From Dermanyssus gallinae (lineage: Eukaryota > Arthropoda > Arachnida > Mesostigmata > Dermanyssidae): DNA of 64,000 nt. Below are positions 32,518 to 42,994 of the stretch, piece after piece (position 1 is the stretch's first letter; every line of letters begins with the position of its first letter). The stretch spans positions 104,453 to 168,452 of the forward strand of contig QVRM01001255.1 in assembly GCA_003439945.1 (NCBI GenBank). Direction: 5' to 3'. The position numbers and the translations under genes were made by a program. The notes under the pieces are model-generated. The model had not been told where the DNA came from. It did not search any database and saw only the letters and a program-made list of their open reading frames with translations.

Positions 32518-33836
32518 CGAGGTGTGTTCAATCGTTATCGCGACTTTTGAATTTTCGCGGGTTACGTATATTCGAATTTCGATTTTTTGTGGCGTTATGT
32601 TGGTACTCATGTCTCTCACTTATGCCGACAAGCTCGGCCATTTTGAATGTTCACTTAATTGTTGACAGCTGCTTTGCTTGCACGTGTTTTGGATCGTCTT
32701 CGATTTTTACCTATTCAAAAAAATGGATCAAAGAACCTGTATCAAATTTTGTGTGAAAAACGAAATTAAGTGCGCGGATGCATTCCGAATGTTGACTGTG
32801 GCATACGGAGAAGCTACCTTGGACCGAAGCAACGTTTATCGGTGGTACAAAATGTTCTCAGAAGGCCGAGAAGATGTGAACGACGAAGAGCGTGCCGGAC
32901 GCCCGAGCACTTCAACAACAGACGAAAAAATTAATGAAGTGGAGAAAATGGTATTGGCCAATCGTCGAATCACCGTTAGAGAAGTTGCTGAGGACCTAAA
33001 CATATCGATTGGCTCGTGCCATTCGATTTTTATCAATGATTTGGGCATGAGACGGGTCGCCGCGAAATTCGTACCAAAATTGCTCAATTGCGACCAAAAA
33101 CAGCATCGCATGAACATTGCTAATGAGATGTTGGACTCTGTCCGCGACGACCCAAATTTGCTCCAGAGGGTCATAACTGGTGACGAATCGTGGGTTTATG
33201 GTTATGACGTGGAAACCAAAGCTCAATCATCTCAATGGAAGCTGCCGCACGAACCAAGACCGAAAAAAGCGCGCCAAGTTCGGTCGAATGTGAAAGTTTT
33301 GCTGACAGTTTTCTTCGATTGCAGGGGCGTGGTGCATCATGAGTTCTTGCCACAGGGTAGAACGGTCAATAAGGAATATTACCTGCAAGTTATGCGCAAT
33401 TTGCGCGAAGCAATCCGCCAGAAACGCCCGGATTTGTGGAAGAACAAAAATTGGCTTTTGCACCACGATAACGCCCCTGCTCACACATCGTTGCTTGTGC
33501 GCGAGTTTTTGGCCAAAAACAACACACGAATGATGCCGCAGCCACCGTATTCCCCAGATCTGGCCCCCTGTGACTTTTTCTTGTTCCCTAAACTGAAGAG
33601 GCCCATGAAAGGACGACGTTACGCTACGCTTGACAAGATAAAGACGGCATCGAAGGAGGAGCTGAACAAGATAAAAAAAAAAATTTTTTTGAAGTGCTTC
33701 GAAGATTGGAAAAACCGTTGTCACAAATGTATAATATCTCATGGGGATTACTTTGAAGGGGACAAAATAGATATTCATGAATAAATGAATCATTTTTGAA
33801 AAAACACAAAAGTCGCGATACGTTTTGAACACCATA
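32518..33836 (+). mobile_element. mariner element, copy 2
   Basis: It is close to copy 1 over its whole length. The left end has the same CGAGGTGTGTTCAA start after TA, but the next bases are altered. The right end reads gaacaccatatg where copy 1 has gaacacacctcg, so the outermost bases are changed. It sits between two LINE-A parts of the same strand. Confidence 0.93.
32723..33784 (+). CDS. mariner transposase, open reading frame intact
   Basis: The ORF encodes 353 residues, the normal mariner length, starting at the MDQRT methionine. The frame is also open 15 codons further up, but that lies in the untranslated part by comparison with the family. The N-terminal half holds paired helix-turn-helix DNA-binding regions (ITVREVAEDLNISIGSCHSI near residues 90-110). 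Catalytic Asp residues are in VITGDESWVYGYD, LLHHDNAPAHTS and YSPDLAPCDFF, spaced D,D34D. The C-terminus KCFEDWKNRCHKCIISHGDY is the usual family ending. No stop or frameshift is seen, so it may encode active enzyme, although its own 3' terminal repeat is damaged. Confidence 0.93.
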   Translation: MDQRTCIKFCVKNEIKCADAFRMLTVAYGEATLDRSNVYRWYKMFSEGREDVNDEERAGRPSTSTTDEKINEVEKMVLANRRITVREVAEDLNISIGSCHSIFINDLGMRRVAAKFVPKLLNCDQKQHRMNIANEMLDSVRDDPNLLQRVITGDESWVYGYDVETKAQSSQWKLPHEPRPKKARQVRSNVKVLLTVFFDCRGVVHHEFLPQGRTVNKEYYLQVMRNLREAIRQKRPDLWKNKNWLLHHDNAPAHTSLLVREFLAKNNTRMMPQPPYSPDLAPCDFFLFPKLKRPMKGRRYATLDKIKTASKEELNKIKKKIFLKCFEDWKNRCHKCIISHGDYFEGDKIDIHE

Positions 33837-33837
33837 T

Positions 33838-34195
33838 GTATATATTGAAAAACATCTCTCTAGCCGCTGAAAGATGGCGCCCCACCCTGCCAAGGCTGTA
33901 GCTCAACATTAGCAGGGTGGGGCGCCATCTTAGCTCAAAAAGACGCACTCCAGCACTCAGAGGCAGTCGTCGAAGGTCTCTCACGTCTGTGTGAATAGAG
34001 GCAATAGCCGCTTGACACCTGTCGCCGATGTGCTGGGTAAAGGTCGTTCCTGCGTAGTGAAGTCTCAGACCCAAATACGGGAAGGAATTGACTAAGGCTT
34101 TCATCTTCCGCGAATTTATTTGCAGGCCCCTTACCGATGTAGGTAACTGTCTGCGTCGCCGACAAATCGTCGCGGTAATACAAACTACACAACCG
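33838..34195 (-). mobile_element. LINE-A fragment
   Basis: Minus-strand VNSFPYLGLRLHYAGTTFTQ, HIGDRC and LPLSAGVRLFELRWRPTLLM align with the LINE-A segment after the RT. A second frame continues upstream. It is broken. Confidence 0.85.
33871..33931. repeat. Hairpin with perfect 20-bp arms
   Basis: The arms 33871-33890 (aagatggcgccccaccctgc) and 33912-33931 are exact reverse complements with a 21-nt loop. It lies within LINE-A sequence next to mariner copy 2. Confidence 0.9.
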
Positions 34196-34199
34196 CTAA

Positions 34200-34522
34200 A
34201 GAAACAGTGGCTAACTGCGTAAGGTTAAGTACCTGCATCTTCTTTTGTCGATATAAAAAGTAGCGTAATTTGGGGCAACGGCGGTGTAGACAAGAACTTA
34301 GTTTTGACAAGATAGTCAATGTGTCAAAGTCAGATGTGTTTATTATGTCTATTAAAATATCAATAGTCGTCTCGAAAATAAGCCTGACTTGTAATCAGTT
34401 AGTTTAAAGAAGGCTTCGCGGAAGCAATCATTGTTTGGCTTGAAAAGTCCGCCAAGGGCGCTTCCAAAACGCAAACGGCAAAACGAGATAAGAAAGCGCC
34501 AGGCCACTAAGATCAAAAGGAA

Positions 34523-34564
<42 letters not shown>

Positions 34565-36400
34565 CAAAGTGCTATGCACACGAAACATTTTTTTTCTAAT
34601 TTTTAAGCACACGAAGCTTTTTAGTCTAAATTAAAATCTAAGATAAAAACGATAAAACTCGTTTGCGCGTGTGGGCTAGAAGTGTCGGGCTCTAACCTTC
34701 TAAAAACTAGCCACATGCCGCATTAGAACGGGGACTGCATAAGCATAACTTAAAACGATCGTATAGTAAGAGCTTGATGTCTTGGCCATATAAAGTAAAT
34801 TTCAAGACAAGGCACTTTCCTGAACCAATTAGAAGGACGCCCTCACTTTTGGTCAGGCGTCATGTTAGACCTCACCCCCCCCCCCCTCATCCACCTTCGC
34901 TAAGCATCATTGGCTCTGAGATCCAGTTGCTGAAGTATGCGGGCCCGGACAAGCACTGCGAAGTCGTCTGAAACACGATAGCAGTACAGTGCCTTCCGGG
35001 AGGTTGCCTAATCGTAAGACGTCATTATATGCTAGATTCCATGAAAGAGGCTGTAGAATTGAGCTCTAGGGAACCCGGCCGTTTTGTCAAACTCTGACAC
35101 CCCGATGACTCTACGCCTCCTCTTATGGTAGGCTAACTTTGCCCTCAGGCGTTTTTGTCTAAAGGTACCTTCCAGAGTAGGTTATTGACTGCTGTCTTAA
35201 CGCTCAGCAGTACAACCAGTAGCAGGCCCCTTGTCCCCGGCAAGAATTGACGCAGAGCCCACAACTTAGTGACCACCCGCATTATGGCCGAGAGGACTAA
35301 TCAGCCCTTTTAAAATCCGTGTTTGGAGAACAAAGAGATGGTTTCACGGCGTATTCTATACAATAGCGATTTTGCTGTTGCTCACGAACCATGTTGAAAG
35401 CTTCGTTCAAAGTTTGGCTCACTGGTGAGCAAGAAAGCCGCCCGTTTAGATTTTTCCTATCTCCGTCAGCTTCTCAATCTCAGGTTGGTGTAAGTGAGCT
35501 GAGGCCGACTATACATGTCAGAACCACTTTTGATCGAAACTCTGGTCTACATGTATCCTAAAAGGTATACTGAATCAGTTGCAAAATTAGTCTTATACAA
35601 TTTAACCCTCTAAATTGCAATACAACTGTTTACGTTCGTCCTCAATATCCAAACCATATTCCAAGAACACGTTACGAGTTTAAAAACACAGTGAAGTAGA
35701 CGTTCGACCAGCTTCCAATCGACACAGCCCATAGAAACATATTATAAAGCATAACTAAACAAAATTGAAAACTACATATTAGTGAAACCTATCCAGCGCT
35801 CTACGATAGCTAAACCAAACCTCTAGGGAGTGTAGGTTAGTGCCAAATCTCTCGACTTTGAAAAACGGTTGTATTTAAATTATATTATACTCATGCTCGG
35901 ATACAACGTGAGATGAACTCACCGATCATACCAATCTGCACAGCGCATACGTGCATGACAGCATACGCAAGCACTGCTGCTGATCAGAACGAGTACACAC
36001 GAAATGGGACCTTTCGCGAAGTCAGGCGGTGGTAGGGTATTGGTAGACCCACTCAGCCTAACCACCAATGTCATTCTACAAATCGTTGTTTTATAGAGGC
36101 GAGACTAGCCATTACTGCAGCTGTAGGCCAGTTTATTTTTGTGTAACTTAAACAAAGCAATTCATAAAGTATACTCAAGATTGTTGCTAAAATATGCTCC
36201 GGTTTTCTATAATCAAACACTAATAAGTGTGTTCACAGCCACAGTCAAGACGTCTGCTTTGAGTAATCGCATAGCTGTGGCACACTGATAACGAAGAGGT
36301 GGCAGAGGTACAAAAAAAACAGGTAATATGCTATCTAAGAGGGAGAATATCTGAGACAGCTCCTGTCTATCGCGGTGTGTAGAGGCAATGCTGATTTTCC
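34200..36400. other. No gene recognised; possible LINE traces
   Basis: A (TA)n run is at about 34526-34556. On the minus strand near 35250-35180 a stretch reads LLLVVLLSVKTAVNNLLW, faintly like the R1 motif L-L-D-V-K-N-A-F-N-S. It is too decayed to assign. Confidence 0.35.
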
Positions 36401-36439
36401 TTTTGGATGTTTTCGCTACCTTCAACTGCCTAAATAAAT

Positions 36440-36760
36440 AGTTATTATTACGTATGCTCGAAATGGTTGGTTGTGATGGCACTGTTGTGTCTTGGTTTAA
36501 GTCATACCTAGCACAGAGGCAGCAAACAGTACTGGTAGGTTGTTTTAAGTCGCCTTTAGAAAGAGTAAACATCGGGACGCTGCAAGGGTCAATTTACAAC
36601 CGTTTATGTTTATAATTTCGATCAGTTTCGTTATAGAAGAGATCACATCAGAAGAGTCCTGTAGGCCCATCGTCTACGTTGATGACACGACCTTACTTTT
36701 TCGTAGCCGAACATCTGCGATACAAATTGACGCACAGAAAGCCATAAACTTGTGAGACCG
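36440..36760 (+). mobile_element. Jockey/CR1-like RT fragment
   Basis: The frame reads VSWFKSYLAQRQQTVLVG, a decayed GTLQGSI (G-V-P-Q-G-S), then VYVDDTTLLFRSRTSAIQID. Y-V-D-D takes the catalytic position. It is a short dead fragment on the plus strand. Confidence 0.7.
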
Positions 36761-37213
36761 GTAGCTCTAAAGGAGCCCACCCGTCATGCTCTCGCGTATG
36801 CTCGGCCGACTATCTGGACAGAGCTTACCAAATGAATTCGCGTACTCGCCTTAATCAGATGATTTAAGCATGAGGTGAAAAAATTGCTAACGAGTACAAA
36901 TCTAGTCCAAGCTAGTTACCTGTCAATAGGTCGAAGAAAGCTTGTCATGTGTGTGAACGGGAGAATTTTTAGCTACTTCGACTGTTAGTTTTGCATGAAG
37001 TGAGACATGAAGAAGTATGGAATAGACAATGTTGGTGCTTTTACACATCTTACATATTTTTGTTTACGAGAATTTAAGTATTGCGAAATTGCGGTGAATA
37101 AACCTCAAATTTGAAAAAAATATATAATCGGGGCCATGAATAAGCAGATAAGTTACATTTGCTGGAATCGAGACGACACGTCACCACCTGACTACTGTAG
37201 ACTGATAACACGC

Positions 37214-37214
<1 letters not shown>

Positions 37215-37246
<32 letters not shown>
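37215..37246. repeat. (TA)n microsatellite
   Basis: Simple TA run. Confidence 0.9.
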
Positions 37247-37247
<1 letters not shown>

Positions 37248-37389
37248 CTTAAAAATACCCAAAACCTAAAAAGTTCCGGCAGCTTTCCCCCTATTTGTAA
37301 AGCTTTATTGATGTTTCTCCATTACTTATAAGAGCCATTGATCTAGCAGTTCATAAGTATATTAAATACGTATCACCTCCACCATTGGG

Positions 37390-37640
37390 GCTACGGGCTT
37401 TGAATTGTGAAACCGTGAGGCATATCTATGCACCGAGGGTCGGACAAATTGAGATATCTTGATTTCCCCAACAGTCCTTTTGGCACCACAGTCGTCAGAT
37501 CTCAGCTCAAACTTATATTCATAATCAGCATCGTTCAAAGAAAATTATCAGCAACAGGGCCGGCAAAACAAACCGGCTACACTAAGGTATATAGTAATTA
37601 ATATTAGCCGACTATCCCTCTAGACCACGCCGGTTCAAGT
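37390..37640 (-). mobile_element. tRNA-derived SINE, copy 3 (diverged)
   Basis: It shares with copies 1 and 2 the order gctacgggctttg, caccgagggtcggac, cccaacagtccttttggca, cagcatcgttcaaagaaaat and ctctagaccacgc. The B box is spoiled, and an insertion disturbs the head. Confidence 0.75.
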
Positions 37641-37649
37641 GTCACATTA

Positions 37650-40600
37650 CATGACATTTTAAGGGATAACATTTTACCCTCGTTTTTTGTTCAACGTACT
37701 GTAGGGTGCTATTGTCATAAAACAAAATCTTTTTTTATGGTCTTGTATAAACAATAAGGTTTCGGAGAGCAGCAAACTGAATCGTTCTAAGTTAATACAT
37801 ACAGATAAAATTGACTTTACAGTTGCAGGTCACCTGCGTATTATAGGGGGGGTCTCTGTTATGCCGCTATCGATTGTGATAATTTTTTCGTGCAAAAAAT
37901 ATTTTTGAAGGCTCTGAGGTCATGCCTGACATCCTGAACTAAAGCAGACAACAGACGTTCCAGGACTCGGCGTTTTGAACCTGGGCGGCACCCTTTCCCT
38001 GGAAGTCGCCGAACGCAGAAGAGAGAGCCTGTTCTTTTCCGCATGGGTGTCGCTTCGGTATCCTAAAGTAAGATACGGCACTTTTTTCATAGTGCTGCAG
38101 TCTGCAAACGTACGGATCTCTTTGCATTTAAAAGTTGAGGTTGTCTGGCAATTGGACCAGCACTAGAGTATTTATTTACCCTATCCAGTCAGTCATTCGT
38201 TAAACAAAGATGAATTTACTACGTACGCCGCAATCCGTGCAGAAACCCAAAATTGTATGCACATGCCGTAGAAAAGATTTGACATTTTTTCTAAGACTGA
38301 TGATAGGCCGGCCGCAGTAAAACATAAATAACCAGTGGGTCTTCTTCACGATGTTGATCGTAGTCTTCTTTCTGGCAAGCCGTACGTAGAATGCATTGCG
38401 ATGTCGACACGCATCGTCGAAAACGACACATTCGTACGCTGTTTTATATACGTTTTTGCGACTCGCCGAATGCAGCAAGAGGCGAAAACATCCCACGTGG
38501 GCGGCTTTAAGTGGTTGTGAGCTTTTCAGCAAGCGAGATTAAACTCCAATCTCCACTGCTCGCTCAAATTGCGCTCACCTATTAGTAGTAAGAATGTGAC
38601 TTCATGCATGGTAGCTACTTTGCGATTTTTCCACCATAAGCTAGTGTTCTAGAGAGCACCTCATGGATATGAATATGAGCATACCACCTCACGTTATGGT
38701 TAGGTCGTCATTTGGTTGTCAACTCTGCTAACCAATTGGTTAGCAAATAGATTTGCACATCGCCATTAACAGCAAACTCTGGCAGCCCCAGCTGAAGGTG
38801 CGATGTGCGGTGACAATATTGTCGTTTCGTTGCCTTGCCTACAAGCCTGGGTCAGAATGGACATGGATCGAACTAACACCCCTGTCACCGCCAAGAGTCT
38901 GCGAAGAATCTGCTAGAGATTTGGAGGTTTGTTTCCCTGTCATCACAGACAACCGTCTCGGCTCTCACAACATCTGCATCCACAAGAGACGAAAAGTGGT
39001 CCAGTCTAGGAAAGTACAGATGGAGATTCTTCCATTTCGAATGGTGCACGACGTGTACTCTTCTACGGTGCTTAGGCGCTCAGTTACGTTGCGTCTTCAC
39101 AGCAATCTGGCAATCTGCATGTCCGGTCCGTTCAGTCTGGGCTGGCGTGCCGCTGATGTGCAGTCTGCGCCCAAACTCCCTGTTGGCTCTTTGGGGCTGC
39201 TGTCCGTTGTTCGACGGCCGCTAGGTGGGCATAATACGGGCTAATTAGTGCCGAAACCTACAATTTGCCTTGTATGGAACAATATAACTTGCCACTACTG
39301 TACGCAGCACAACGCACGTCTTTGGGGCCTTTGTACCTCTTGACTGATAGCTGGTTCTAGTAATATTTTGAAGGTCAATTTCGAGCACGACACACAACGT
39401 GCTTTTTGGCGCACTCGAATCGTCACATACGTACGTAAATGTACTGTAGGATAGCAGTGTGCGTTAAGCAGCACGAGTTTTGATAGACAGCTTGTTGATT
39501 GGCGGCAATGCCGAAACAAGCTAAATCCATGGCGCCAAATAGAAGATGCCGCCACCCTATCAAAAGAAGACGCAGAAAGTCACTAAATGCCCGGGTAATC
39601 TGTGAGTATAAGGCATCTGTGAGGAGGCATGAGAATAAATGAGGCAGTAGTCGTTGGTGCGAGCCAAGCAGAGGACGTGTGTTGCTTGAGCGAGAGAATG
39701 GCGAACTCGTAACGTAACGGCCATGGGAGAGGTGAGTTGTGAGACAAGTTCCCCACGCAAAATGCTGCTCTAAATACAACGCGTGAAACGATAAATAACG
39801 CATTTTTCTCGCGTAAGTTACATTGGCTTCTCTGTGCCGTGAATGTTCCCGTGCCGTCAAATGCCACAACGTAAACAAATGTCCTTCTAAATACGACCCT
39901 TTAACTGTACAAAGCGAATACATGTTGGCGCTGAAACGAAGCAGATGTAGTATTTGGCGTAACATTGCAAAATATACACTCTCTTTTTGACGGCTAGTCA
40001 TAGTGGAATAGTTTCGCGTGTAGTCAGTGCACTGCTGCGAGTCTCTGCAACAGGTAGATAGATAGGCAACAGTAGAGAGCGCGGGTGAAATTGTAGCAGA
40101 CACTAGAGAAGAAGCGCGTGTTGAGCTGTAGAGTGTAGAGCGCGGAAACAATAGAATTAACATTACAGATGATAACTATATATGTATGTATATATATATA
40201 CATATAGAGAGAGCGATAGTGCACGTACTAACGTGCGTTTGTTGGAGTTGGGAAAACGCATAGATATGTCGCTGCAACATTGCTGAGTCAGAGAAGACAC
40301 ACGGTAGGCGGTTCCGTGATTGTCATACGCTTCTTTGCATCAGTTGCTGTGAATCGAATTCTTGATGCGTCCGTCTTTGGTACGACAACATTCGAAATCG
40401 GCACGTCGGTATAGTGTTTGTGGGGGCTTTACCGCCCGCCCATCACACGAAGCACGGAAGAAGGCCTCTTAGAGGTGAGTAGAGAGAAATGAATCATTGT
40501 GGAGCATCGTTACCTATATTAACCATACGCATAAATAATAATAGTAGTAGTAGTAGTACAAATATTAATAACAATAATACTGCTATTATTATTATTATTA

Positions 40601-41500
40601 TTATTATTAATCACTGCATGATTACGTGTATTCATTAATCACACGGAAACTCAGAGAAAACCTCCCAGACAGGTGCTACTGCTAATCTCTATGTGAATAG
40701 TATAGGAAATGACTACAACGGCCTGGTGTGTTCATCAATCAGTTTAGAATTCGTTGAATTCTCTCGAAGGATGTGTTTGTTCGGTAACATTTGGACGCGT
40801 TCGTCGTGAGGCACAAGTATGTTGCCAACGGAGCCGTAGAAGGCGGATTGCGCTAAGTTAATTAAATTGCACCGACGCACACAGAACCTCTTATTTATTC
40901 ATTATGTGACACTGTTTTTATGATAATATGATATGCCCTGTGCTACGGCGGCCAGTATGTTTCGGAAATAAAGTGTTTTATTTTTTAAATGTAAGTTCTC
41001 TTGTATTGTGTCAAAGAGGAGGTTAATACAAGTGCACAGCACCACTTATGTGTCACGTAACAACAAGTGGTGAACTGTAAAGATATACACAATAGTAATT
41101 CATTAATTCAACGACTATCTCAACTGCGAAAGCTGCGTATTAAGGTTCATGAAGGTTCATATTATTGATTCAATTCGACTTGGCTAGTTGCAAACGGTGC
41201 GCAGTGAACTTCTCAGATTATTAGTGCGAGTTGTAAAGTATTTCAAAACATTTTCAGAATGTTTAATACGATTGCATACGATCCGGCGGGTCCGCCTTCG
41301 AATAGAGATCAATTCAATTAGATCTAGGGGTATGGCAGACCACGCAATGCTGCATATGCCGATATTTACGCGTCGTCTACAATTAGATTGTACACGCTCA
41401 ATTGTTTCTGTTGCCGAGATGCGGTCGGCAGACCTCGCTACAGTCTATGACTAGACGCGTGTACAATTAATTAAGAAAAAACGTAGAAAACGTTGTAGTC
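37650..41500. other. No gene recognised
   Basis: A 246-codon ATG frame at 40163-39423 (-) is unlike any family and has no coding-like conservation that can be judged here. An (AAT)n patch lies at 40540-40611. About 40960-41075, with AATAAA, then ...gtcacgtaaca followed by acaagtggtgaactg, is faintly LTR-end-like but unproven. Confidence 0.35.
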
Positions 41501-41556
41501 ATCATACAACATTTAAAAAAAACAATGTGCTACAAATACGACTCTCTCCGACAGAC

Positions 41557-42200
41557 TCATTGAATTAGTGTACAGTCATACAAGATGTACACTGATTTGA
41601 TCTGATGATCCAATTTCGGTGTCAGCCTGACTCCGAGATCCCTCGTGTGCTCAACAAGAGGAATGGCCAAGCCAAGTTGCTCATTGTGAATCGATGATAG
41701 CCTGAACAGACTACATACCGGCGGAGAGCCAGCGGCCACAGTGCTGTCACAAGGAGTGTTGAGAAAACCCTAGATATGTCAACATGTCCGCTCATGCTGC
41801 TGCTCATGGTGCTGTTGCTCTAAGCGCCCCTGATATATAAAGAAAAAACTTTTGGTAAGAAAGGCTAAATCCATCCTTGCATAGGCTTGTCGCTTTAATC
41901 ACACGGTTGTGTGTATAATACAGCGTCATGACACTTTCACCAGACAATCCAACGTACACTTTCAAGTCACCTGCATAGAGTTTATGGGTCATGGTATTTG
42001 GTAAATTGTCTTTCATCATCATCAGCAAGATCCCTATGGATCCCCTTGACGAACATGTATCATCCCTCCTGTTAATTATGCGGACACAGAAACGGCGATA
42101 TCGCCTGTGCGTGTGCTGGTGTCGGTATCGAGAAGTCCAACCTATGGAAAGCTCACTAAAATTTATTGCCATAGAGACTCTATTCTACCCACAAGAATTG
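41557..42200 (-). mobile_element. LINE RT fragment (KLYAGDLKVY type)
   Basis: The minus strand reads RGSIGILLMMMKDNLPN, MTHKLYAGDLKVYVGLSGES and, further down, VEHTRDLGVRLTPKLD. The order matches Jockey/CR1-type RTs (GSVLGP..., KLYADDLKVY, then VKDLGVxLxPxL). The catalytic motif is degraded to YAGD. It is non-functional. Confidence 0.8.
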
Positions 42201-42330
42201 ATAAACATTGTTTCCATAGTACCAGAATCTGATGGGACAACATTAGGCCCGTATATATATAGTGCAATGCACAAGCCACACGAGCCATAAAGTCCAGATG
42301 GTACACGGAAAGGTTTTGACCAGTACTGAA

Positions 42331-42543
<213 letters not shown>

Positions 42544-42596
42544 TACCTTATTCACAAGGTAAGTTCACATTATATGAGATATTTCCTCTGAAGACT

Positions 42597-42712
42597 TTGT
42601 AGTGGCGGTGGCTTAGGCGGCTAACGCACCGTTCGAAACGGGGCGTTGCCATGGCAACCACTGTTAGCAAAACAATCGCTGGGTTCGAGCCCCGGCCGTG
42701 CTGGTTGAACTT
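42597..42712 (+). mobile_element. tRNA-like SINE head
   Basis: The segment has GTGGCTTAGGCGGCTAACGC (A-box-like) and GGGTTCGAGCCCC (B box; the stem CTGGG/CCCGG can mostly pair). The A-B spacing is too long for a normal tRNA, so a SINE or an extended tRNA relic is likelier. It follows a long TA tract. Confidence 0.5.
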
Positions 42713-42994
42713 GTTGAACGTGGTTTTCATTGCCGTGCTGCTACATACCTCTGCTGGAGAAAGCCTATATAACTCCGGTACGGGAACGCGATGACGATAG
42801 AGGCATTTAGACGATATCGTGCCACAATGGGCTACTTAGCCCATTACGAGCATCTAAATTGTGGTTGTCAGAGCGTTAAAAAAAGTCAAGGTCACAACGT
42901 ACTACTGAGTATCTGTCACTACAAATTATCTATCTACTACATGTTTACCTAACCATGCTTCTGTTATAAATATCACATCAAACGCATACACATA

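Noticed and set aside
38753..39244. 163-codon frame on the plus strand
   Set aside because: Begins at TTG, has no recognised domain and lies in transposon-rich DNA.
39423..40163. 246-codon ATG frame on the minus strand
   Set aside because: No recognisable domain, serine/leucine/arginine-rich composition like random translation, and no splice or poly(A) context. Kept only as a note.
42597..42712. Functional tRNA gene
   Set aside because: The B box is good, but A-B spacing and stem pairing do not fit a tRNA. Treated as a SINE head.
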